A stretch of 64,000 bases of DNA. Source: a candidate division NC10 bacterium CSP1-5 (GTDB lineage: Bacteria > Methylomirabilota > Methylomirabilia > Methylomirabilales > CSP1-5). Each line of letters opens with the position of its first letter. Position 1 is the stretch's first letter. The DNA lies in NCBI GenBank assembly GCA_001443495.1, contig LDXR01000002.1, positions 315,306-379,305 of the forward strand, in the 5' to 3' direction. The notes beneath the pieces were generated by a model. It made no database searches and had not been told where the DNA came from. It was given only the letters and a program-made list of their open reading frames with translations. Below, in pieces: positions 10,109 through 17,336 of this stretch. The position numbers and the translations under genes are program-made.

Positions 10109-10924
10109 TCACGGGATCTCCACGGGGTTGTCTTGCTCAAACGTGTAACGGAGCTTTTGGACCCACCCGGTCCCTTCCTTCGTGGGCTCCTTGTGAATGC
10201 GGGTCTTGGTGACGGCCAGCTTGTCCTTCTCCTCATTGAGCCAGAAATCAATATCATACACCCTTTCGGACTCGCCTTGGACGCGAAAGTCCGTGCAGGC
10301 GAAGTATCCTTGCCCCTTGATCCTGCGGATGGGATCGTGGATCTTCACGAACTCGAGGGCTAACTCTTCACCGGTCTTCTCGTCCTTCAGCCGGTAGACG
10401 CCCCCGCCTTCCCTAGCCTTCTCGGCGATATGCGTATGGATCGCGGCCTTGACCTGCCAGGCCTTCGCATCCGCCGTCTCGCCGGGATGCTCCTGGGCGA
10501 CAGCCCACCACCACGGCAAAGGAGTGACGGTCGTCAGGACCCATTCGTTACCCTCCTTCTTCGGGTATCTGTGGGTGCGGGCGTCGACGATGGTCAGCTT
10601 TTCCCCCTTGGGCCTGACCCAAAAGTCTATGTCGTAGAACCTTTCGGGCTCGCCCTGGACGCGAAAGTCCACGTCGGCGAAATAGCCATGACCCTCGATC
10701 TTGCGGACGATCCGAATCTTCACGAACTCCAGAGCCAGGTCTTTCCCGGTCGCCTCATCCTTGAACTTGAAGACACCGCCCCCTTCTTTGACCTTCTGGG
10801 CGATGTGTTCTTGAATGGCGGCCTTGATCTCGTCGGTCGTGAAGGCGTGTGCCCCGGCGAGCGGCCCGAGGAAGGCGCCCACCGCCACCAAAACGCCGAT
10901 GAAAAGCACTCCCAGACTCCGCAT
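10109..10924 (-). CDS. Exported protein with two tandem homologous domains
   Basis: 271 aa with a signal peptide ending near AGAHAF. The mature protein is an internal duplication. Domain 1 (about residues 29-135) and domain 2 (about 155-265) share EIKAAIQEHIAQKVKEGGGVF versus QVKAAIHTHIAEKAREGGGVY, then DLALEFVKI versus ELALEFVKI, GHGYFADVDFRVQGE versus GQGYFACTDFRVQGE and RFYDIDFWV versus RVYDIDFWL. ATG follows GGGAGG. No family recognised. A Trp-rich linker (PLPWWWAV) joins the copies. It lies upstream of the transglutaminase-like gene. Confidence 0.75.
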   Translation of the reverse strand: MRSLGVLFIGVLVAVGAFLGPLAGAHAFTTDEIKAAIQEHIAQKVKEGGGVFKFKDEATGKDLALEFVKIRIVRKIEGHGYFADVDFRVQGEPERFYDIDFWVRPKGEKLTIVDARTHRYPKKEGNEWVLTTVTPLPWWWAVAQEHPGETADAKAWQVKAAIHTHIAEKAREGGGVYRLKDEKTGEELALEFVKIHDPIRRIKGQGYFACTDFRVQGESERVYDIDFWLNEEKDKLAVTKTRIHKEPTKEGTGWVQKLRYTFEQDNPVEIP

Positions 10925-11106
10925 GCAAGCCTCCCTTCTTTCAGGACCCTCGTACCGTGCCCAGACTTCCCCTTCCTCTCTAAAGACAGATTATGGTGCC
11001 GGTGTAAAGATGGTCAAGGGGAAACTTGCCTATTGGGCGGCTCTTGCGCGCACTCCTCTGAAATTTCGATGAAATCTATGTAAAATTCAACCCCTGACGC
11101 GAGAGG

Positions 11107-11463
11107 CTACCGGACCCACTTATTGGGTGTCCCTTCCATCGCTGAGCCCTCCTCGGGTCGCCACAGCAGCGCGTCCTCGAACTTCTTCGCCAGGGCGAAG
11201 TCTCGCTCGGTGATGCCGCCAGAGGCATGGGTCCGGAGCTTGACCCAGACCTTGCCCCAGGTCACCTCCAGGTCCGGGTGGTGCCAGGCCGCCTCTGAGA
11301 GATAGCCAATGGCATTCACGAGCATCACAGTGGTCGGCCACCCATCGGTGTTGAATTTCCGCCGGATCCAGCGCCCCTCGAGAGTCCAGTTGGGAAGCTC
11401 CTTCTCGAGGCGCTTCATCACCTCGTCATCAGAGATCACCGGCAGCTTCTTTTCCTTTTCCAT
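11107..11463 (-). CDS. Pterin-4a-carbinolamine dehydratase family protein
   Basis: 118 aa, typical PCD length. The family signature is clear: EAAWHHPDLEVTWGKVWVKL followed by RTHASGGITERDFALAKKFE, with the paired His and the Asp/Glu motif. PCD dehydrates 4a-hydroxypterins. No phenylalanine hydroxylase gene is nearby. PCD-like genes have been noted among the genes linked to H4MPT in methylotrophs, so a role in pterin handling is plausible here, next to pabB and the C1 island. ATG follows GGGAGG. Confidence 0.92.
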   Translation of the reverse strand: MEKEKKLPVISDDEVMKRLEKELPNWTLEGRWIRRKFNTDGWPTTVMLVNAIGYLSEAAWHHPDLEVTWGKVWVKLRTHASGGITERDFALAKKFEDALLWRPEEGSAMEGTPNKWVR

Positions 11464-11538
11464 CGTACGATCCTCCCTGTAAAGGTTCCACGGTCTCTTC
11501 GGAGGCCTGGCGTCTTTCTCCTCCTCTCCGCTGGGAAC

Positions 11539-12969
11539 TCACGAGAAGAGCGCCTCGATCAGGGCCTTGGCCTTCACCAGCGTTTCTTCGTACTCTGCCT
11601 CGGGATCAGAGTCGGCCACGATGCCGCCGCCAACCTGAAAGTAGGCCCGGCCCCCTCGACAAATGATGGTGCGGATGGCGATGTTCAGGTCCAGGTCTCC
11701 GCCAAAGTCCAGATAGCCGATGGAGCCGGTGTAAATCCCCCGCCGGGTCGGCTCGAGCTCCTCGATGATCTCCATCGCCCGAATTTTTGGCGCCCCGGTC
11801 ACCGATCCCCCCGGAAAACAGGCCCGCAGGAGGTCGATACGGTCGCGGTCCCGCCGCAATCGACCCAGGATGCTGGCGGTGGTCTGGAAGACCGTGGCGT
11901 AGGTCTCGAGGGCCCGGAGGGTCCTCACCCGGACCGAACCGTACTCGCAGACCCGGCCCAGGTCGTTCCGCTCCAGGTCGACGATCATGACGAGCTCCGC
12001 CTGGTCTTTCGCACTCCTCAGCAATTCCTGTTTCAGATACCGATCCTCGGCCGGGCTCTTGCCGCGGGGGCGGGTCCCCTTCATGGGGCGCGTCTCCACC
12101 CGGCGATCGCGGAGTCGGAGGAATCGCTCGGGCGATCCCCCGACGACAGCGACCTCGCCGTAGTCGAGGAAGCAGCCGAACGGCGCCGGATTGATTCGAT
12201 GGAGGCGCCGATAGAGGGGGAAGGGGTCCTCGTCGAAGCGGGTGGAAAACCGCTGCGAAAGATTGACTTGATAGATGTCCCCGGCGGCGATGTACTCCTT
12301 GGCCTTGCGGACCGCGTCCAGATACCCTTCCTTCGTGAAGGTGCCCTCGAGGCCGCTCCGCGGGCGTTCCCGCTGTGCAGGTGAGCCCCATCGCCTGCGT
12401 CCGTCCTCAAGGCGCCGGAGCTGCCGGATAAGCTCTTGCCCCCGCCAGGTCGCCCGGCGGTGGGCCGCTCTCGGGTTGAGCTCCGGCAGACCGGTGGAGG
12501 CGACAAACAGCCGTCCCTTGACATGGTCAAAGATGAGCGCCCGATCGTAAAGACCCAGGAGGCAGTCCGGCACCTGCAGGTCATCCGTACTGAGGGAGGG
12601 GAGTCGCTCGATGAAGCGGTTCAGATCGTAGCTCAAGAAACCGACGGCCCCGGCGAGAAAGGGGGCCGGTTGAGCCGTCCAGCGCACCTGGAACCGCGCC
12701 AGGAGAGAGCGGAGGGCCTCCAGGGGGTCGGCTTGAAAGGTGACCGAGTGATCACCCTCCCGGACCTCGATCCTTTGCCCCCGCGCCCGGAAGGTCAGGA
12801 AGGGGTCAGTCCCCAGGAAGGAAAAGCGACCCAGCTGGAAAAGGTTCATGCCACTTTCCAGCAGGAAGCTCCAGGGGGTCTCCCGAAATATCGTGAAGAC
12901 CTCACCGGGGGAGATGTCCAGTGGATAGTCCTTCAGGAAAGGGGTCAGGGTCGGGGGGGTGGCCACCAT
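11539..12969 (-). CDS. pabB: Aminodeoxychorismate synthase component I (PabB)
   Basis: 476 aa, makes 4-amino-4-deoxychorismate from chorismate, the precursor of p-aminobenzoate. The chorismate-binding domain shows GGSPERFLRLRDRRVETRP followed by MKGTRPRG; Lys here, rather than the Ala of TrpE, marks PabB. DLERNDLGRVCEYGSV, FPGGSVTGAPKIRAMEII and RRGIYTGSIGYLDFGG complete the family pattern. The ATG at 12969 has GAGAAG upstream; the longer frame starts with TTG. pABA is needed both for folate and for the beta-RFAP synthase encoded at 24.8 kb, so this gene fits the H4MPT island. Promoter TTGCAG-N18-TATAAT lies upstream. Confidence 0.93.
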   Translation of the reverse strand: MVATPPTLTPFLKDYPLDISPGEVFTIFRETPWSFLLESGMNLFQLGRFSFLGTDPFLTFRARGQRIEVREGDHSVTFQADPLEALRSLLARFQVRWTAQPAPFLAGAVGFLSYDLNRFIERLPSLSTDDLQVPDCLLGLYDRALIFDHVKGRLFVASTGLPELNPRAAHRRATWRGQELIRQLRRLEDGRRRWGSPAQRERPRSGLEGTFTKEGYLDAVRKAKEYIAAGDIYQVNLSQRFSTRFDEDPFPLYRRLHRINPAPFGCFLDYGEVAVVGGSPERFLRLRDRRVETRPMKGTRPRGKSPAEDRYLKQELLRSAKDQAELVMIVDLERNDLGRVCEYGSVRVRTLRALETYATVFQTTASILGRLRRDRDRIDLLRACFPGGSVTGAPKIRAMEIIEELEPTRRGIYTGSIGYLDFGGDLDLNIAIRTIICRGGRAYFQVGGGIVADSDPEAEYEETLVKAKALIEALFS

Positions 12970-13063
12970 CGCTTTTCTTCTCGGCGGGCACCGGTTCAAC
13001 GGGGTCGCGGGTCCCGCTCCCCAGGGTCTCTCTCGTTCTTCAAGATGATCAATTTATAACGGG

Positions 13064-13093
13064 ATTATAACGCCACTGCCTCGGAGGCTGCAA
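13064..13093 (-). promoter_or_regulatory. Sigma70-type promoter for pabB
   Basis: Read on the minus strand: TTGCAG at 13093-13088, an 18-base spacer, and a perfect TATAAT at 13069-13064. It points at pabB, whose start is about 95 bases further on. Confidence 0.65.
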
Positions 13094-13132
13094 GTTCAAA
13101 GGCGATCTGTGCCCTATCGCCGCTGACGGGGT

Positions 13133-13161
13133 TTGACAGAGGATCGCCGCTGCCATATCAT
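13133..13161 (+). promoter_or_regulatory. Sigma70-type promoter for the decarboxylase-like gene
   Basis: TTGACA at 13133-13138, a 17-base spacer, and TATCAT at 13156-13161. It is divergent from the pabB promoter 40 bases away, so the two operons share a short regulatory region. Confidence 0.7.
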
Positions 13162-13204
13162 CCGAGGCCGGAAAATCTGGAGGTGAGAGTCTCGTCATCA
13201 CTCC

Positions 13205-14536
13205 GTGCGGTTGGGGGCGTGTATGCCCTGGTCAAGGTCGGTGCTCCGCTTTCCTCCCCGGAGGCAAATCCTCCTGGCCTCGCGGCCATTCCGCTATCGG
13301 CATGGGCGGTTCTGGATCGAGGGGGTGCCGTGGGAAGGGGTGGTTGAGTCGCTTGGGACCCCGGTCCTCATTTACTCTCGAGAACGGCTCCTGAGCAATA
13401 TTGCCTCGCTGGAGAAAACGGCAAAGGCCCTCCCCATTCCGGTCCGAATCCATGCCGCCCTGAAGGCGTGCACCCTTCCCGGTATTGCAACCATCCTTCG
13501 GGAGGCCGGCCTCGGGGTCGAGGTCATGTCGGAGTTCGAATACCAGCTCAGCCGCAAGGCCGGCTTTACCCCGGGCCAGATGGTGGTGAATGCTCCTGCG
13601 AAAGCGCGGGCGTTCCTTGACCGGGCCGTGGCCGAGAAGGTCGCCCTGCTCAATGTGGAATCGGAGGAGGAGCTGGAGGTCATAGATGCCCTTGGTAGGA
13701 GGATTGGGGCCCCCGTCCGAATCGGGGTCCGCGTGAATCCGCCGCTCGGGCGGGAGCCCCCCCGTGGCTTCGGCGGCCGTGGGTCTAAGTTCGGGTTCGA
13801 CATCGATTCCGGGGATGCGCGCCGGGCGGTAAAACGCGCCGCAAGCCTCCCGGGAGTTGAACTCATGGCGATCCACTGTCATGCCTGGACCCGACAATAT
13901 GCTCCCCGTCGGTACCTTGCCGGGGTCCGACCAGTCCTCCGGTTCCTGGCCGAGGTTGAGCGCGAGATCGATCGTCGGATTCCCTGGATTGACCTGGGGG
14001 GAGGATTTGGGAGTCGGAACCTGCTCGAGGCTTCCGGGCGTCGCATTGCCGATTTCCTGGGCCCTCTGGGGGAAGAGATCCGGGGGTTGGGGGGTCACCG
14101 GGAACTTCTCTTGGAACCGGGTCGCTATCTGCTCAACGATGCGGCCGTCTGCATCGGCCAGGTCCTGACCCGAAAGCGAAACGCCAGGCGTCACTGGGTC
14201 TTGACCGATGCTGGCTCCCACATCCTCCCCCTGCGGGACAACGTCGAGTACTACGCCGCCCCTGCCCAGCTGAACCGGGGAAGTCAGCGTTTCTGCATCG
14301 GCGACGCCCTGTGCATTCCCAGCGGGGTCTTGCCAGGTTCTTTTGCTCTCGGGGAGATCCGATCGGGGGATAGCCTGGTCATTTTCAATTGCGGAGCCTA
14401 CACCTTCTCACTCGCCCAGCACTTCGGAGGCCTCGCCCCGGCGGTGGCCCTGGTGGAGGGCGACACGTGGAGGCTCCTGTTCCGGCGGCGGTCGCCAGAC
14501 GAGTGGTTGAGGTGGATTGAAGACCAGAGACCGTAA
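13205..14536 (+). CDS. PLP-dependent decarboxylase, DAP/Orn/Arg decarboxylase family (divergent)
   Basis: 443 aa, alanine-racemase-like barrel plus beta domain. The PLP lysine is in HAALKACTLPG (YALKAN in true LysA). The HIGSQ motif is replaced by HAWTRQY, and the glycine loop is LGGGFGS. EPGRYLLNDA and a late Cys motif (NCGAYTFSLAQHFGG) remain, but the usual CESGD is RFCIGDALCIPSG. So it is a family member with altered substrate residues, and I would not call it diaminopimelate decarboxylase. It has its own strong promoter, and fae begins about 160 bases downstream, so a part in the C1 island is possible. The start (GTG 13205 or ATG 13223) is unsure; a GGAGGTGA at 13179 is too far for either. 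Confidence 0.75.
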   Translation: MRLGACMPWSRSVLRFPPRRQILLASRPFRYRHGRFWIEGVPWEGVVESLGTPVLIYSRERLLSNIASLEKTAKALPIPVRIHAALKACTLPGIATILREAGLGVEVMSEFEYQLSRKAGFTPGQMVVNAPAKARAFLDRAVAEKVALLNVESEEELEVIDALGRRIGAPVRIGVRVNPPLGREPPRGFGGRGSKFGFDIDSGDARRAVKRAASLPGVELMAIHCHAWTRQYAPRRYLAGVRPVLRFLAEVEREIDRRIPWIDLGGGFGSRNLLEASGRRIADFLGPLGEEIRGLGGHRELLLEPGRYLLNDAAVCIGQVLTRKRNARRHWVLTDAGSHILPLRDNVEYYAAPAQLNRGSQRFCIGDALCIPSGVLPGSFALGEIRSGDSLVIFNCGAYTFSLAQHFGGLAPAVALVEGDTWRLLFRRRSPDEWLRWIEDQRP

Positions 14537-14585
14537 AGGTGTGCGAGAGAGGGCCAAGACCGAGGCCTATCAACGAAAAAGGGGG

Positions 14586-14614
14586 TTGACAAAGCTGGGG
14601 CTTTCGGCTAGGTA
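14586..14614 (+). promoter_or_regulatory. Candidate fae promoter
   Basis: A perfect TTGACA at 14586-14591, a 17-base spacer, then TAGGTA at 14609-14614, about 80 bases ahead of fae. The -10 is imperfect. Fae is usually very abundant, and a strong promoter here would fit. Confidence 0.5.
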
Positions 14615-14695
14615 TTCCTTATCTGAATCGAACGGGGTTTTACGAGCCGGAGTCTGGTGTTGCTCTTCACACTCTTTCTTTGAGGGAGGGGAACC

Positions 14696-15190
14696 ATGGC
14701 ATCAATAATGGTCGGGGAATCGTTGGTCGGAGACGGGAACGAGGTTGCCCACATTGACCTCATGATCGGCCGAAAGGACGGACCGGTCGGAGTGGCGTTT
14801 GCCAACCGCCTGGCCGCGCAGACGGCGGGACACAACGGTCTCCTCGCGGTGCTCGAGCCAAACCTTCCGGCAAAGCCCGACACGGTGATGTTCAACAAGG
14901 TCACCATCAAGGGGGCGACTCAGGCGGTCCAGATGTTCGGTCCGGCTCAGATGGCGGTGGCAAAAGCCGTCGCGGACAGCGTCGCCGCAGGGATCATTCC
15001 AAAGAAGGACGCGGAGGATCTCTGCATCGTCTGCGGGGTCTTCATCCACTGGGAGGCCAAGGACACGAAGAAGATCTACGAGTATAATTACCAAGCCGTC
15101 AAGGAGTCGATCCAGCGCGCCTTTGCCCAGAAGCCGACGGTCGACGAGGTCCTCGCTAAGAAGGACAAGGCCAAGCATCCCTTCGCCTAA
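14696..15190 (+). CDS. fae: Formaldehyde-activating enzyme (Fae)
   Basis: Fae catalyses condensation of formaldehyde with H4MPT to methylene-H4MPT in the cytoplasm. 164 aa, matching the family. EVAHIDLMIGRKDGPVG near the N-terminus holds the catalytic His (residue 19 here, equivalent to His17 of the Methylorubrum enzyme). GHNGLLAVLEPNLPAKP, TVMFNKVTIKGATQAVQMFG and QMAVAKAVADSVAAGIIP are nearly invariant in true Fae, unlike the more divergent Fae2/Fae3 homologs. ATG follows GGGAGGGG. A hairpin and then mtdB lie downstream. Confidence 0.98.
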   Translation: MASIMVGESLVGDGNEVAHIDLMIGRKDGPVGVAFANRLAAQTAGHNGLLAVLEPNLPAKPDTVMFNKVTIKGATQAVQMFGPAQMAVAKAVADSVAAGIIPKKDAEDLCIVCGVFIHWEAKDTKKIYEYNYQAVKESIQRAFAQKPTVDEVLAKKDKAKHPFA

Positions 15191-15217
15191 CCAACCGAGT
15201 TCGTGAGAGCGTGACGG

Positions 15218-15244
15218 GAGAGCACACGGGAGTCGTGTGCTCTC
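15218..15244 (+). other. Intercistronic hairpin between fae and mtdB
   Basis: A perfect 10-bp inverted repeat, GAGAGCACAC at 15218-15227 and GTGTGCTCTC at 15235-15244, with a 7-base loop, fills the 66-base gap between fae and mtdB. No T-run follows, so it is not a classical terminator. It could partly end transcription or protect the 3' end of the fae message, giving more Fae than MtdB. Confidence 0.7.
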
Positions 15245-15256
15245 AACGCTATTCGA

Positions 15257-16132
15257 ATGGAGCGGAAGCACCTTCTGTATCTCTTTAGTACCGATGCCTC
15301 GGCCAGCCCCTTTGACATCAACATGGCCTACGACGCGGGGTTTCATGCGGTCATCCCGTACGGGAACGTGACCGAGGAGACGGGCACCCTCCTCATCCAG
15401 GACATCATCTTTTCCCGCGGTCCAAAGGGGGCCAAGTTTACGGCCCTCTTCATCGGCGGCAACGACGTGGACCTCGCCGAGACGATCCGTGCGGCCGCCA
15501 TCAAGAGCATGTTCCCACCCTTCCAGGTCTCGGTGATGATCGACCCTAAGGGCGCGTACACCACTGCCGCCGCCCTCGTGGCCAAGGTGGAGAAAGCCCT
15601 GGGAGGTCTGAGCGGGAGGAAGGCCGCGATCCTCGGCGGAACGGGCCCCGTGGGCAGAGTGGCGGCGACGCTCTGCGCGAAGAACGGGTGCGAGGTGATC
15701 GTCGGGTCGCGTTCGAGAGAGGCGGCGGATCGTCTCGCGAAGGGGATCGCGGAGAAAGCCGGTGGGAAGATCGCAGGCGCCCAGATGGGGACAGACGACG
15801 AGAAACTTCCCATCTTAAAGGGGGTCGACGTGATCCTAGCGACGGCAAAGGCCGGGGTCGAGATCCTGTCCCGGTCGGCCTTAGAGGTACTGCCCGCGGG
15901 CAAGGTGGTGGCCGACGTCAACGCCGTCCCGCCGAGCGGCGTGGCAGGGCTCAAGCCGGAAGACGATCTGAAGGAGATCGCTCCGGGGATCAGGGGGATC
16001 GGGGCGTTAGCCACCGGGGTCTTGAAGTACGACGTCGAGATGGAGATGTTGGAGACGATCAGGACCTCCAAGGAGTTTATCGTCCTGGACGATGGCTCTG
16101 CGATGGACATCGCCAGGAGACGACTTCGGTAA
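15257..16132 (+). CDS. mtdB: NAD(P)-dependent methylene-H4MPT dehydrogenase
   Basis: Oxidises methylene-H4MPT to methenyl-H4MPT with NAD(P)+. 291 aa. The N-terminal domain (YLFSTDASASPFDINMAYDAG) and the SRGPKGAKFTALFIGGNDVDLA block match MtdA/MtdB. The Rossmann part has ILGGTGPVGRVAATLCAKNG near residue 135, followed by VGSRSREAADRLA. The island has fae, mch and fwd genes, which supports the H4MPT-linked MtdB rather than folate-linked MtdA. The start has no clear Shine-Dalgarno and sits 12 bases past the hairpin. The SDR gene follows after 8 bases. Confidence 0.93.
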   Translation: MERKHLLYLFSTDASASPFDINMAYDAGFHAVIPYGNVTEETGTLLIQDIIFSRGPKGAKFTALFIGGNDVDLAETIRAAAIKSMFPPFQVSVMIDPKGAYTTAAALVAKVEKALGGLSGRKAAILGGTGPVGRVAATLCAKNGCEVIVGSRSREAADRLAKGIAEKAGGKIAGAQMGTDDEKLPILKGVDVILATAKAGVEILSRSALEVLPAGKVVADVNAVPPSGVAGLKPEDDLKEIAPGIRGIGALATGVLKYDVEMEMLETIRTSKEFIVLDDGSAMDIARRRLR

Positions 16133-16140
16133 GGAGCCTG

Positions 16141-16872
16141 ATGGATTTGTCCGGCAGAGTTGTTATCGTGACGGGGGCAAGCCGACAAGGCCAGATGGGG
16201 GAGCATCTCGCCCAGGCCTTCGCGGGGCGGGGAGTATCCGTCGTGGTTGCCGCCAGGACGGAGGCCAACGTCGCGAGGGTCGCTGAGGGGATCAAGGCCA
16301 AAGGAGGCAGAGCCATTGGTCTCCAGGTGGACGGGACGGTTGAAGCTGATGTCCTTCGCATGGTGGACCGAACGCTTCAGGCGTATAAGCGGATCGACGT
16401 CCTGGTGAACCTGGCCGGGGGTCTGACCCGGTACAAGCCGGTGGCTGAGATGACTGTGAGGGATTGGGAGGAGGAACTGAAGAATAATCTCACCACAGCA
16501 TTCCTGTGCTCCCGGGCTGCGATCAAGCCCATGGCTGACGCCAAATATGGGAAGATCATTAATTTCGCTTCGGTAGGCGGTTTGAATCCCATGGCGCAGA
16601 TGGCGCCTTACAACTGTGCCAAGGCCGCGATCATCGCGCTGACGAAGACGCTGGCCCTCGAGCTGAAGAAGCATAATATCTATGTCAACGCCGTGGCCCC
16701 GGGGCTGATCCAGACGCAGGCCAACCTCGAGGCGATGAAGCCCTCCCCGGAAGATCTGGAGAAGAAGTGGGTGAGTCGGGAGGCGGTTGCCAACGCGGTC
16801 CTGTTCCTGGCCTCGAGGGCCTCTGACGGGATCACCGGTCAGGTGATCCCGGTCATGGGAAAAGGGATTTAA
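16141..16872 (+). CDS. Short-chain dehydrogenase/reductase in the fae-mtdB operon
   Basis: 243 aa classical SDR: an altered glycine motif (TGASRQGQMGEHLAQAF), the NLAGG equivalent of NNAG, a Ser in NFASVGG, the YNCAK catalytic pair (YxxxK) and NAVAPGLIQT. ATG has AAGGAG just before it. It is the last gene ahead of a terminator, so it is probably cotranscribed with fae and mtdB. Substrate unknown. A pterin reductase role (dihydromethanopterin reduction is otherwise unassigned in the window) is possible, but FabG-like reductases look much the same. Confidence 0.8.
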   Translation: MDLSGRVVIVTGASRQGQMGEHLAQAFAGRGVSVVVAARTEANVARVAEGIKAKGGRAIGLQVDGTVEADVLRMVDRTLQAYKRIDVLVNLAGGLTRYKPVAEMTVRDWEEELKNNLTTAFLCSRAAIKPMADAKYGKIINFASVGGLNPMAQMAPYNCAKAAIIALTKTLALELKKHNIYVNAVAPGLIQTQANLEAMKPSPEDLEKKWVSREAVANAVLFLASRASDGITGQVIPVMGKGI

Positions 16873-16883
16873 GCGGAGGCTCT

Positions 16884-16939
16884 AAGCTCCTTCTCAGACC
16901 TGCCGGCTGGCGTCAGCCAAAGCAGAAGGGGCTTTTTCC
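16884..16939 (+). terminator. Rho-independent terminator after the fae-mtdB-SDR operon
   Basis: An 11-bp stem, 16884-16894 (AAGCTCCTTCT) with 16924-16934 (AGAAGGGGCTT), one G:T pair, with a GC-rich inner loop that can itself fold (GCTGGCGTCAGC), followed by TTTTT. It separates the fae operon from the fwd operon. Confidence 0.85.
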
Positions 16940-16994
16940 TTGTGTGGTTGCTGTGGTAACATAACCGGACGGGGGTTGGGATCAAGGACTAAAG

Positions 16995-17336
16995 GTGGCC
17001 AAGTCATTTATCTTGATCACCGGTCGGACGACGAAGCAGGGACGGACCATCCACCTGGGCAAGCAGGCCAAAGACTACATCGACGAGGTCAGCGCCCTCG
17101 AGATGAACCCGGCGGACATGGAAGCCCTTCAGGTCAAGGAGGGGGACCGGGTGCGCCTGAGGACTGACCATGGCTCGAGCGTGGTCCGGTGCAAGAAGGG
17201 GACGGTGCCGCCCGGGCTCCTCTTCATCGCCTACGGTCAATTTGTCAATGCCCTGGTTGGGCCGGATACGCAGGGGACCGGGATGCCAAACACGAAAGGG
17301 ATCGAGGTGGAGGTAGAGAAAGATGACAGTGGCTAA
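16995..17336 (+). CDS. fwdD: Formylmethanofuran dehydrogenase subunit D (molybdopterin-dinucleotide binding)
   Basis: 113 aa, the size of methanogen FwdD, a separate subunit equal to the C-terminal MGD-binding domain of formate dehydrogenases. Visible are FILITGRTTKQG near the N-terminus, ALEMNPADMEALQVKEGDRVRLRT and GLLFIAYGQFVNALVGPDTQGTGMP, matching the MGD-binding beta-barrel. The GTG start has only a weak AAGGA upstream. It overlaps fwdB by 14 bases. The well-studied formyltransferase/hydrolase complex of Methylorubrum (FhcABCD) has no subunit of this kind, so its presence here suggests a pterin cofactor is bound. Confidence 0.88.
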   Translation: MAKSFILITGRTTKQGRTIHLGKQAKDYIDEVSALEMNPADMEALQVKEGDRVRLRTDHGSSVVRCKKGTVPPGLLFIAYGQFVNALVGPDTQGTGMPNTKGIEVEVEKDDSG

